Source: Oreocharis arfaki (Eukaryota > Chordata > Aves > Passeriformes > Paramythiidae). Taken from it: 64,000 nucleotides of DNA. This document shows positions 13,401-23,990 of the stretch, piece by piece. The notes beneath the pieces are model-generated. The model was given only the letters and a program-made list of their open reading frames with translations. It ran no database searches and had not been told where the DNA came from. Both the position numbers and the translations under genes were made by a program. The stretch covers positions 361,729 through 425,728 of the forward strand of contig VZRR01007716.1 of NCBI GenBank assembly GCA_013398015.1, written 5' to 3'. Each line of letters begins with the position of its first letter. Positions within the stretch are counted from its first letter, which is position 1.

Positions 13401-15959
13401 TGGCTCAGGTTAACACAACCCTTCATCTAATTCATCCCTCCTCTCCTAGAGACATCTATGGATATGACAGAGAAAAAAAAAATGCACAGGCTCTTCTAGT
13501 TATTCTCTAGTAAAGGGGTAAAAAGAAGTTTGGAAGCGGTCATGGGAAATGTCAGGTAGCACACCAGCACCTGAGCTGACTGTAACACGGGGCATTTCTG
13601 TCACAATGGAATAGAAAGTTTTCAGTCTCCCTGCTCCAAGAGCACCCATACATTAGACGGTGAATCTGAAAATGGGCATCTGGGGAAGGAGGATGCTGTG
13701 GGAGCCCCATTTATCTGCTAGATTACACAACGGCCAGTCCATCCTCAGCCTACCAGTTGCATAGCTGAAATAATTAGGTAATCACTTGTGAAACCAGTAA
13801 TTAATTGCATGCCCTTATTTGTCTCAAAGCCCTGAAAACACCAGGGAGTTCCCCTAGAGTGAAAGATCTGAGGAAAACGATGAAACTTGTCCAGCTAAAC
13901 TTGGTCAGACTCCTTTCCTTGGTCAAAACGCTGTAGGAAAAAAACCAGCAGCTGAAACAACTTGAAGGGGAAGAAAGTTACCAAGTGCATCTGAGGGCAG
14001 GTTATTTGTTGTTGCCTTGCTATCCCACCTCCTTTAGCAACCTTGTGCTAATCTAGATATAACAACAGTGGGCCAGGAGGGCAATGAATTGCAAAGACAC
14101 CTATATTTGTTTAAACCTTCTTAGCTACCTAAGCCCTTCATTAATTTTTCGAGAACACTTCTATTGTATTCAAATCTATTAATATGTGTTTAAACTCATT
14201 ATCATATTGACACTCCATGTTCTTGGTACCCAAATTTTGGATTGAAAAATGCAGTTAGTCTGACAACTTCCCTTGTCCGTGATTTGCACTTTGAGCAGCA
14301 ATGCACTGTCCCTTTCAGGTGTGCTGACTGAGTACCTTAGTAATACAAAGAGCACTGAGTAAAGAATTACTCATGGTTTTAAAAATACACTCCGTATATT
14401 TTAAAAAAGTGTTTGTTTTCAGAAAAGAAACCTTATCTAAACATGTAGAGGTTAGCAATTTCACTTCACATTTATTTAAAGCAAATAACTGAATAAATCT
14501 GTATAAATAGTTTCATGAAGTGTTGCATAATACACTGACATTTTTCCCCTCTTTCCCAGAGGGAAATTGCTGTATTACTGCTCACAATAACAGATTATGA
14601 TTGCAAAATTAAAGGTAGTTTTATTTATGTGACTTTTGTTATCATGTACTTTTGGTATATCGCCTGTGCAATTGCAGCATTCTCTGTGCTTTAAGCTAGG
14701 TTGAAAACATGTAGACTTTAATGATTACTGCAACTGCATCCAATCTAAAACCTAATTTACATGTATTTTACATTATGCAAAACATAATGCTGCTTCTGTG
14801 AGGTGGCAAATCAAATTATTTGAAAGAACATAGCTAAGAAATTCTATATAAGAAATGTTACTTTGCAATATTTAACTCTTATAAACCTAGATGATTTAAC
14901 TATAAAGAAAAAAAATTAAATAATTTATAAATAACTTAAATACTACCTGAATGACATACAGGTAAGAATTAAAAAGACTAGAAAAGGAGAAAGGTGCACC
15001 AAATCATTATATGTTAATGTCTCTGTAAGGTTTGATATCTGAGTTGAAAGAAAGGAAGTATCACATCTTGTTTCTAGGTAATATCCTGGTATGGAAACAA
15101 TAGTTTGAAGAATGTTGACAAAAAGACTGACCGGGTGCTCCTTAAAGAAACAGATCTGTAGCTCTTCCTTTAATGAGAACCTTCATGTAGGACGTGCTCC
15201 CAGTACTCACAGCGAGTATCGCCTCTGCCTCTTGGCACATTTCAGCCTCTGATGCTGCAGAAGAGGATGGCACAGAGCTGCTTTTCCACGCTGATCACCT
15301 CTTGCCAAACGTACCAATGGCAAGATGCAAGAAGCACTTCTTAACAGAGGAAGAAGAGTCAGCCTTTCATTTACCGTGGCCTTTAAAGCGACAGCCCTGG
15401 TTTTACCACTGTAACAGAGGTTTTCTGATCTATCCGGAATAACAAATACAGATTTAATTGATATCGAAAAGCATTTTCATCCTACTTACACCTCCAGAGT
15501 AGTTAATTAATGTACATGATCGTCTGGATCAAATGAGTCAGATAAGCTACTGCAGAAAAAACAGCAATAGAATCCAAAAGATGTAACAGCAGCATATGCA
15601 GCTGGTTGACAGGAAATTTAGTAACACAGGAAACCCTATGGAGAATATAGAACTTAGGAGGTGATCAGACTGCAAACGTCTAGAAGATATATCTGATATA
15701 TCTGGTGTATATATCTGATGAAATGAGAGTGTGGTCAGCATAAGCAAGCCCATCTAAACCAGAGTTCCAAGATGGAAACATCCAAGGTAAAATTACTACA
15801 AACAACAAATCAGGAGTAAATTTAAAAATTAATCAAAAGTAACTTGGCTCCTGGATTCTGGAAAAAATTTAAGGGCAATATATCAGTTCTGAGAGAGCAC
15901 CAAGAAACTCATTATCTGAGCTTTGATAACAGAAATGAAGCTTATTAAAATGGCTGGGG

Positions 15960-17415
15960 GTCTGCATAAGAAATCATTTGCAGTTGTATCAGGCTCTACA
16001 CTGAAATTGTGGTTAGGTTAATCATCTTGAAGACAAAGCCAGACTTCATAAAGGATAAACCTGAAGAGTTATATGACAGTAACTTGTTTCCCTCCCCTAG
16101 TCCCCTTCTATCCCAAAAGGAAACAAACAAAACCAAATTACAATTAAAAGAAAAAACAGGGTCATAGAGGCTTCTAGACCAAATCCTCCTCAACCAAATC
16201 CTTCTAGACCATTAGTATGGAACTACTGAATGAACAGATATGATATATGGATTTCAGCAAAGTCTTTGGTACATTATCTTAAAACAGAAGAGATGACATG
16301 TCCCAGATGCATGTACAATTACCCACAGGAAGACAGGTGAATGATACGGGGAAGCTAAAAGCGGGAATTTGGAATCTGTATTTTAATGTATCTGTTAATC
16401 ATCTTGAAGAAGCACAGACAATATTAGCATGAAAATTCATGAAATGCAAAGGACCAAAAGGATGCTGATGACCACCAGCATTCTTATATAAAATACAAAA
16501 GTTCATAGAATAAAAAGACATAACAATGGCCATATATACCATACTTTATGACACGCTAGGTCCTCAAGCAGACATAGGACACTACCAGTATACCTATCCT
16601 TATGTACACTTGCAGTACTATGCCAATCAGAACAGAAGAGATGAAGAAACTTGAAACTACCAAGGCAAGAAAGGCATTTCAAGACATAAGATGATAAACT
16701 TGAAAAGAGAGGTGAGGAAATTATGTGAATGCTATCTCAAATAAATGAAGGATGTCTAGAGTAAGAAGAAAGCCAGTGATTTATCTACAAGCAACAATAT
16801 GATTGTTTATAGAAAGAACAACTAGTCTTGACAAGGCAAAAGACAATGAGTTAGACTAAAGGAACAAACTGCTAAATACAGGTTGAGAAGTTTCAAGAGT
16901 GGAATGATGATACTCACAGTTATTTTTACCTGAACTCACTGCAAAGAAAATCAAGCAAGTCCAATATGATTTAACAAGTCTGTGGCAATGTATCTGCTGG
17001 TAACTGAGTCTGACTCTTCCTTGAGTTTTTAATGTTCTTTATATTTCTGCATGATTTTATTACTCAGGTTTCAGTATCCAAGAAGCAAATCAAGATACAG
17101 GCCCAATTCCTTCTGTGCCTTTCCGTTACCCCAAACAGGATCGACAGCCTTTGAAAACGGAGTGTAAGAAGTTGCAATCTTATGCGATGAGACTCAGAGT
17201 AGATATATGGAAGAATTTTTTTTAAATGAGAGTGATGAAAGAGTGGAAGAGGTTGCCCAGAGAGGTGGTAGATGCCCCATCTCTAGAAACATTCAAGGTC
17301 AAATTGGATGGTGCCCTGAGCAACCTGATCTGGTTGAAATGACCCTGCTCATTGAAATGGGGTTGGAGTAGGTGACCTTTAAAGGTCCCTTCCAACTCAA
17401 ACTATTCCATGATTT
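15960..17415 (+). mobile_element. degenerate CR1 LINE fragment, sense on plus strand
   Basis: The 3' end is clear: 17219-17415 reads like the CR1 tail, with GAGGTTGCCCAGAGAGGTGG, a section equivalent to 'rLDGALSNLi', CCCTTCCAACTC and a terminal TTCCATGATT. Upstream, near 16248, TGGATTTCAGCAAAGTCTTT matches the CR1 reverse-transcriptase 'DFSKAFD' region, and near 16390 GTTAATCATCTTGAAGAAG matches the 'FINDLEEG' region. All frames are broken by stops and indels, so this is an old, inactive copy. The 5' boundary is uncertain and may be nearer 15850. It is antisense to GABRB2. Confidence 0.65.
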
Positions 17416-19514
17416 AAAGAAAAAAAAAGAACAAGCCCCAAACTACCATATTTTGCATATGATATGAAATTTAAAGAAAGATTTGGCCACAGTTTCCCTA
17501 GGAATAGCCCTAGGGAAGCTCTGCAGCCAGCCTGATGGAGTTTACTCGGAAAGAACAGGACATTGTCCCCCTGAGTCACCAAATATCCAAGAGATTGCAA
17601 TGGATTCAGCAGATACCAGAGTCATGGAAAAACAGCTTCCATTGCGCTTCCATACTGTGTTGTAGGCTCCCTAGTATCTTCTGAATAACACCAAGCAAAA
17701 ATAAAAAGACTACCACTGCCCATGTCTACCCTGGAATCTCTCAGTGAAAGAGAATTCAACAGCATAAAGGGAGTATGAAATGACTTCTCCTTTGATTTTG
17801 CAAGCAGTTGTGGATGAGAGGACTGATCAGCACTTCTCCTCTCCCCACCTTCTGTTGACTGAAAGTTGTATGAGATTGTTACCAAACAAGAGTGTTGGAA
17901 TTGCAAGAAATCCATTACAGATTTTCTGGTCTATAAAGTATAACCAAAGATGCTGCACTACAAACAGCAGTTCCAGTAACTATTTATCCACCTGTTTTAC
18001 AGTGTCAGTGCTGCATGCAGGAATAGAAGTTTTGTGTAGAAGTTTTCATCCTCATATTTTGAGGTTTATTCCTCGTGGCATTAATCTTCTCTCATATCTG
18101 ATTCTGATGAATTCATAACATCGTGATTCATAGCGATTCAAGAGGAATCTCATAAAAGATATCACAAAAGAAAAGTCATACCTTGTAAAATCAGTCCTTC
18201 CCTATTAGAGTGCTTGTGTGGTCCCACTTCTAAAATACGTTGGTTTTTATGAAAAACTGCTTCTAAACTAAATTCAGCAGTTCAGACCCATTTTTGATTC
18301 TTATAAATGAAAATAATTATATAATATTTGTCTACTTTAATAGATAAAATATTAGGGTCCATTAAATAGGAATCTGTTTTCTTGCTGCTGGTCAAACAAC
18401 AAGAACAGTTGTCAGCTCCTTTCCTTCTCCCCAGACCAGTCTCTGTGCAGTAGGACAAGTGCTCTGATCCTCTCCTATTTGATTCCCTGTATATTGCTTA
18501 AAGGATTGCAAACCTGATTATTAGATCAGAGTGGACCTGCCATAGACTGTTAACCATGCTGCCCTAGTATATTAAGTAAAAAGCTCAGTATAAAAAAATA
18601 CAAACCATGCAAAGTTGTTCCTTGTAAATTTCTGCAACAGTTATTGAAATTTACTCTGCCTAGCTGATTGGATTAGGATAGCAGTTAGTGCTTTCAAATT
18701 CTCCTTCATGGTCAGCAATTTGCCACTGGACTTAGGCTATTCTGTTACACAGCTGAAAGATCTATTGTATGAACAAGAATATTGAAAACACCACAAGTGA
18801 AACAAAGTGTACCAAAACATACCTCAGCTAGTGGTGGCACTCTGACATCTATGCATCTTAAATTTCCATTGATGTTAGAGGAAAGACTTCAGGTAAATGC
18901 AGGTCTAATCTTATGAAATTACTTACAGGGTAGTTTATAGCAGTGTTTTTTTAAAGTGAAATTGAATTTTAAAAAAGAAAAAAAACATGACAAATTAAGT
19001 AAAACCTCACAGCTTTTTTTTTCATGGCTGAAAAATCACCAGTAGAAATAAAATCTTGTTACAGCATCTTCATGAACTTTACAATGGTAAAAGATGATAT
19101 ATGGTAACATAACATCAAAATTAATCTCATCACTATGAGTATGCCTTCATTCATTAAAATATGTTTCTCTCCAATCAAAAAGAAAAAAATAAACCAGTGA
19201 ATGGATGAGATTTGAGCCATGGCAACATAAGTCTCCATCTTAAAAGACTATAAACTATAACACATAAAACTATTTTATGCTATCAACATGTGACAGATTT
19301 TTGGAAGAAAATGTTCTTCTGTCTGCAGGCCCACTATGTGTGTAGAAGTTCTGAACAAGCAGAAATTTCACCACTAGAGCTGTATGAAACTTAAGTTTCC
19401 AACTGACAAATAATCTCTTGGTTTTTTCTAATTCAGATTTTTTTTTTTTTAAATTCTGACTTCGATTTTTTCTCTGTGGACTATCATGATGAATTACAAT
19501 TTAAAGAGCTTCCC

Positions 19515-19539
19515 NNNNNNNNNNNNNNNNNNNNNNNNN
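19515..19539. other. assembly gap (25 N)
   Basis: Twenty-five consecutive N, followed by a C-rich stretch (CCAAAAACCCCCCCC), suggesting a homopolymer-rich region that failed to assemble. A fixed-size placeholder is likely, so true length is unknown. Confidence 0.95.
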
Positions 19540-20346
19540 CCAAAAACCCCCCCCAACATAATTTAACCTTATTTAACTTTCCAATTTTGCATGTGTGTGA
19601 ACGTTTACACATTTCACACTGAGTACATTTTTGCATTCAGCACAGATTTGCCAGTGTATGAAATTCATCCCCAAATGGTCAAAGTGACATATTACAAGTG
19701 CTTTATGGTAAGTGCCCCATTTTCATTAAGCATAATGGATACTTTTTCCAGAAGTGTGCATCTTGGAAAATATCTTTTCTGCCTCAATTCTTCATCCCCA
19801 GGGGGCCACTTTTTAAATTTAAAATTAAGAGCACATTGATGGTTTATTTCTGAGAACTTCCTCATTTAGTCAATTGTACCCTGGCTCGTTATACATTGAA
19901 AATATGCAAACTTGTCAAGCTTTAAACACTTCTGTAGCAAATATTTCTTATCCAGCTCATCTGAAAGATTTATGAAAGCAGGTTAAATTTAGGTTTTAGT
20001 TCCAATGTTCCATACAGCTCTTACTAGAATATACAGCCATCATTTTGGATTCATTCCTTTGGAAACAGATTGTACATATTCAAGTCTACATTCTGACTAA
20101 GAAAACATCTCAGTAAACCCTTACTGACTGCATGCTTTAGAAACAAGTCACTCAGCTTTCCAGGCTAGAGGGCAGCATTCATTGCTGAGGTGGCTAAGTA
20201 CACTGCTCTGCAGAGCTAAGACAAGGCCATTATAATTCTACTCCACTCATTTTCTACAAGAAATTACACTTTAAAGCACTGTCTGGCAGAAGTGAGAGCC
20301 TGCCTTCCTGTGGAAATGCTAAAAATTTATCCCCGTTCCAGTTTAC

Positions 20347-20591
20347 CTTATTGACATCCATTCGCAACTTCTCATTGTTGGCACTGGCAGCTTTTTCTGC
20401 TGCTTTCTTTTGACGCTGAGGGCCCCTGCCAAAGAAGATGTAGTTGACCAATGCATACTCCAGCAGAGCCATGAAAACGAAGACAAAACATCCCATAAGG
20501 TACATATCAATGGCTTTCACATATGGAATTTTGGGAAGAGTCTCTCGAAGATGGGTGTTAATTGTTGTCATTGTGAGCACGGTTGTGATTC
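20347..20591 (-). CDS. GABRB2: GABRB2 exon: distal TM2, TM3 and start of the cytoplasmic loop
   Basis: This 245-nt exon is bounded by a TTTTTCCAG acceptor (AG at 20593-20592) and a GTAAAC donor (20346-20341). The first two bases complete the glycine codon begun at 23838; 81 codons follow. It encodes most of pore-lining TM2 (ITTVLTMTTINTHL), the TM2-TM3 linker (RETLPKIPYVK), TM3 (AIDMYLMGCFVFVFMALLEY) and the start of the M3-M4 loop, ending DVNK. The asparagine of TTINTHL is the 15' residue (Asn265 in mammalian beta-2) and the methionine of YLMG is Met286; both belong to the etomidate/propofol site, so this is a beta-2/3-type rather than beta-1-type pore. NEKLRMDVNK here differs from the mammalian order NEKMRLDVNK as I recall it. 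The phase-0 donor precedes the intron where beta-2 splice variants arise. Confidence 0.97.
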
Positions 20592-20737
20592 CTGGAAAAA
20601 AGAATTGACAAGTCTAGTGATTGAAATAATTTTAATTTTCTAGAATAATAATTCATACTATTCAAATGCTACAGTTGAAAAATTGGGGTTTTTTTTTTCC
20701 CTGGTGGAAAAAAGACATCTCTAACCTCTGTCCATAT

Positions 20738-22300
20738 TCATAGAATCCTAGAAAGGTTTGAGTTGGAACCATCTAGTACCATGGGGAGGGAACCTTCCAC
20801 TAGACCAGGTTGCTCATAACCCCATCCACCCTGGCCTTGAACATTTCCAGGGATGGGGCAGCCCCAACTCCAAGCAACATGATCCACTGTCTCACTACAC
20901 TCACAGTGAAGAACTTCTTCCCAAGATCTAATCTAAATCCACACGCTATTAGTTTAAAGGCATTCCCCTTTGTTTCAACTCCCTCTCCAGCTCTCTTGGA
21001 GACCTTTTAGGCTCTCAAAGGTGCTCTAAGGTCTCCCTGGAGCCTTCTCGGCTCCAGGCTGAACAATTCCAACCTCCTGTCTTCATAGAGAGAGGTGCTC
21101 CAGCCACAAAATTATCTTTGTGACATTTCTCCAGCCTGTCAAGGTCCCTCTGGATGGCATCTCTTCCCTCCAGCATATGGACAGCTCCACACAGCTCGGT
21201 AACTTGCTGAGGATGCCCTCAATCCCACTGTCCATGTTGCTGACAGAGATATTAAGCAGCACCAATCCCAACACAGACCCCTGAGGACACTTGTCACTGG
21301 TCTCCACTTGGACATCAAACCGTTGACTGCAACTGTTAAGTGCAACCATCCAGCCAATTCCTTATCCACTGAGGTCCATCCAACAAATCCATGACTCTTC
21401 AGTTTAGAGAGAAGGATTTCATGCATAACAGTGTCAGATGCTTTGTACAAGTCTAGGTAGATGACATCAGTTGCTCTTCCCTCATTCCACCAGTGTTGGG
21501 ACCCTGTTGTAGAAGGCCACAGACTTTGTCAGGCACAACTTGCTCTTAGTGAAGCCAGGTTGGTTTTCACTGATCACCTCCTTACTTCCAATGTACCTTA
21601 GAATATTTCCAGAAGGATCTGATCCATGACCTTGACAGGCACCAGTGTGAGACTGACAGTTCTGTAGTTCCCCAAGTCTTCTTTTTTTCCCCCCTCTTAA
21701 AAAGGGGGGCTTTGCTTCTACTGTTCCAGCCAGTGAAACTTCACCAGACTGCCATGGCTTCTCAAAAATGATGGATAGAGTTTTAGCCAGTTCATTTACC
21801 AGTTCCCTCAGGACCTGCGGATCCATCTCATCAGGTCCCACGGACTTGTGCTTGGGATTCTCAGGTTTCTTAAATGGTCTTAAACAAGATCCCGTAAACA
21901 AATGGCTCTTCATTCTCCCGGTCTCAGCCTTTGCCTTCTGCAACTAGGGCAATGTGTCTGGAGCACTCGTCCACGAGAGCAAGGCATTAAAAAGGCATTC
22001 AGTACGTCAGTCTTCTCCAGATCCTGGGAAACCAGGCCTTCTGTTTCCTTTCAGAGAGGACTCCCATTTTCCCTTAACCGTCTTTCAGTACTGAGGTACC
22101 TATATGAGCTTTTCTTGTTGCCTTTGGTGTCCTTGGACAGACTCAGTTCTATCGTAGGGCTTTAGCTTACCTAACCTGATCCCTGACTGCTCAGACACTT
22201 TTTGCGTATTTCTCACAGGCTACCTGACCTTGCCACCCTCTGTAGGCTTCCTTTTTGTGTTTGAATTTTTTCAGGAACATCTTGTTCAGTCCTTATCTTG
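20738..22300 (-). mobile_element. 5'-truncated CR1 LINE, sense on minus strand
   Basis: On the plus strand it starts TCATAGAATCCTAGAAAGG, the reverse complement of the CR1 3' terminus. The 3' region (20760-21080) matches CR1, with GCCTTGAACATTTCCAGGGA and the segment encoding 'RLDLGKKFFTVSVVRQW'. Further in (21083-22290) is a decayed reverse-transcriptase domain. The sense-strand 5' end near 22290 still resembles 'MFLKKFKHKKEAYRGW', typical of the region before the RT core. It is truncated at its 5' end and carries an internal deletion plus frameshifts. It sits in the sense orientation of GABRB2, wholly within an intron. Target-site duplications were not identified. Confidence 0.9.
21083..21943 (-). 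pseudogene. CR1 reverse-transcriptase remnant
   Basis: Two open segments (21482-21943 and 21139-21450), with a third short one in another frame ending at 21083, carry recognisable CR1 RT pieces: VGPDEMDPQVLRELVNELAK, LSIIFEKPWQSGEV, QPGFTKSKLCLTKSVAFYN, then YKASDTVMHEILLSKLKSHG and SKWRPVTS with QGSVLG in the shifted frame. The catalytic region is split across frames and part of the downstream sequence is missing, so no functional protein is possible. This belongs to the LINE, not to the host gene. Confidence 0.88.
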
Positions 22301-22846
22301 GACTTGGATTTTTTGCATAGCATTAAAACCATTACACTGTAATAAACTGAGCTCAGTCAAACAAACAGTAGTTGGATTCCATGAGTATATGTTTAACCAG
22401 CTAAATTGTGACCTTCTGTAATGAGTCTCTGGTAAAAAATTACAGGCTACAGTCACTGTTACCTTGCTTTCCTCCAGCATTCTCAGGAGGAAATGGACTG
22501 CAGGATGTCTGCAGTCTAAAATTCTTAAGGCAAAATGCTACACAGAAAGGTCTGGTAAAACTCAGATGTATTCTATTACATTAAAATGTCCAATTCTCAA
22601 TGGCATCTTTTTATGGGGATTTACTTATTTTAGCTATACAAGAGCTGTACTGGGAGGAATCTGTCTCATATAGACAAAATTTGGCAATAGATACAGATAT
22701 TTATTTTTGTAACATGCTTGTTACGATGAGGGGCACAGAATAAACGAACACACATGGGACTAGTGATGAGATATACCAATACTCTAGAGATTAATTAGGG
22801 AAACTGTTTTGCTATTGGAATGTAAGGTAACAGTAAGGAAAAAAAT

Positions 22847-23385
22847 AATCATAGACTCTTAGAACCATTTAGGTTGGAAAAGACTTTGAAGTTCATTGAA
22901 CCCAACCTTTAACCCAGCACTGCCAAGCCCACCACTAAATCATATCCCCAGGCACCACATCTACACATCTTTTAAATCCCTTCAGGGACCGTAACTCCAC
23001 CACTTCCTTGAACAGCCTTTGCCAGGGCTGGACAACCTTTTTGGTGAAGAAATTTCCCCTAGGATCTAATCTAAAACTCCCCCAGCACAACTTGAGGCCA
23101 TTTCCTCTTGTCCTTTTACTTGTTATTTGGCAGAAGACACCAACCCCCGGCTGGCTGCACCCTCCTTTCAGGGAGTTTTAGAGACCAAGAAGGTCCCCCC
23201 TGAGCCTCCGTTTCTCCAGGCTGAGCTCCTCCAGCCCCCTCAGCTGCTCCTCAGCAATCTTGTGCTCCAGACTCCTCCAAAGCTCTGTTACCCTTCTCTG
23301 GAAACACTCCAGCTCCTCAATGGCTGTCTTGAAGTGAGGAGCCTAGAACTGGACACAGGATTTGAGGCATAGCCTCCTCCCTCAA
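22847..23385 (-). mobile_element. second CR1 LINE 3' fragment, sense on minus strand
   Basis: Plus strand starts AATCATAGACTCTTAGAACC, then TTTAGGTTGGAAAAGACTTT, the classic reverse-complemented CR1 3' end. It continues through CAGCCTTTGCCAGGGCTGG and CTCCAGGCTGAGCTCCTCCA to CTGGACACAGGATTTGAGGC. No ORF survives. It differs from the neighbouring copy at 20738-22300 in its 3' sequence, so it appears to be a separate insertion of a different CR1 subfamily. Confidence 0.9.
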
Positions 23386-23837
23386 CGTAAGGACAAGTGA
23401 ACTATACAACCCTACTAAAACTTTATTTAATTCCTGAAATGAAAAGCAATTTATAATCCTATATTATTATATATTACAATCCTATAATAACACAGTGCTG
23501 AACTTGTGTTCTGGACTGTCATGGTTAAGAGCAAACTAAGTGCATTCTTTTCAGAGAAAAAACAAGCAGCAAAAGAACAACAGAATATATTGAGACAATT
23601 AGGCTAATTTTGGTTACAATGATTATACAGTTAGCTGATTCAGACATGAAATCACTTTAATTTTTGAATTCTGATGATTTAAATGCTGATTCAAATAATA
23701 CAAAGCTTAACAAGCCAGACATAGAAAGATCTAGCAGATATTTTTTTTATTTTCAAATCATGCACTATCCACTAAGTCAGAAGCTAGAAAAAGCATTCAG
23801 CTAATGCACACTGCATGAGATGTGTAAAAATGCCTAC

Positions 23838-23990
23838 CTAAAGCAACTCTTGCAGCTGAAGCATCATAATTAATCCAGAAGGAAACCCAGGACAGGATAG
23901 TGATCAGAATAGAAGGCATGTAGGTCTGCAGAATGAAGTAACCAATGTTTCTCTTAAGTTTAAAGCTGAGAGACAGCCTTGGGTAGGCAC
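23838..23990 (-). CDS. GABRB2: GABRB2 exon: end of loop C, TM1 and TM1-TM2 linker
   Basis: This 153-nt exon lies between a TCTCTTTTAG acceptor (AG at 23992-23991) and a GTAGGC donor (23837-23832). It completes a split glycine codon, encodes AYPRLSLSFKLKRNIGYF, TM1 (ILQTYMPSILITILSWVSFWI), the short linker NYDASAARVAL, and ends with the first base of the next glycine. The tyrosine of AYPRL corresponds to Tyr205 of mammalian beta-2, part of the GABA-binding aromatic box on loop C. The segment around ASAARVALG forms the cytoplasmic mouth of the anion-selective pore. Its size and phases fit the usual GABR beta gene plan. The residue before the tyrosine is alanine, where mammalian beta-2 has serine by my recollection. 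A longer open frame reading through both splice sites is not the true product. Confidence 0.97.

Larger units (their letters stand above)
3465..20346 (-). other. GABRB2: GABRB2 intron within the M3-M4 loop (16.9 kb)
   Basis: The intron is bounded by GTAAAC at 20346 and TTTACAG at 3465, both in phase 0. In mammals an alternatively used 114-nt exon, and in chicken (as I recall from the literature) a 51-nt exon, insert residues here between DVNK and MDxHENI. I did not find an in-frame 114-nt or 51-nt exon with convincing sites. The intron holds an old repeat (6600-6960), a degenerate plus-strand CR1 (15960-17415), simple repeats, an assembly gap (19515-19539) and some strong but frame-breaking splice-site pairs described among the findings. 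Other stretches (3465-6440, 6960-8400, 8790-13200, 17520-19510) hold nothing I can name. Confidence 0.9.
20592..23837 (-). other. GABRB2: GABRB2 intron between the TM1 and TM2/TM3 exons (3.2 kb)
   Basis: Bounded by GTAGGC at 23837 and TTTTTCCAG ending at 20592, in phase 1. About two thirds of it is two CR1 copies in the gene's orientation (20738-22300 and 22847-23385). The unique parts are 22301-22846 and 23386-23837; nothing else is recognised there. Confidence 0.93.

Noticed and set aside
14943..15187. Roughly 80-codon stop-free minus-strand frame without an ATG.
   Set aside because: No domain, no splice pair preserving frame, and such lengths are common by chance in this much DNA.
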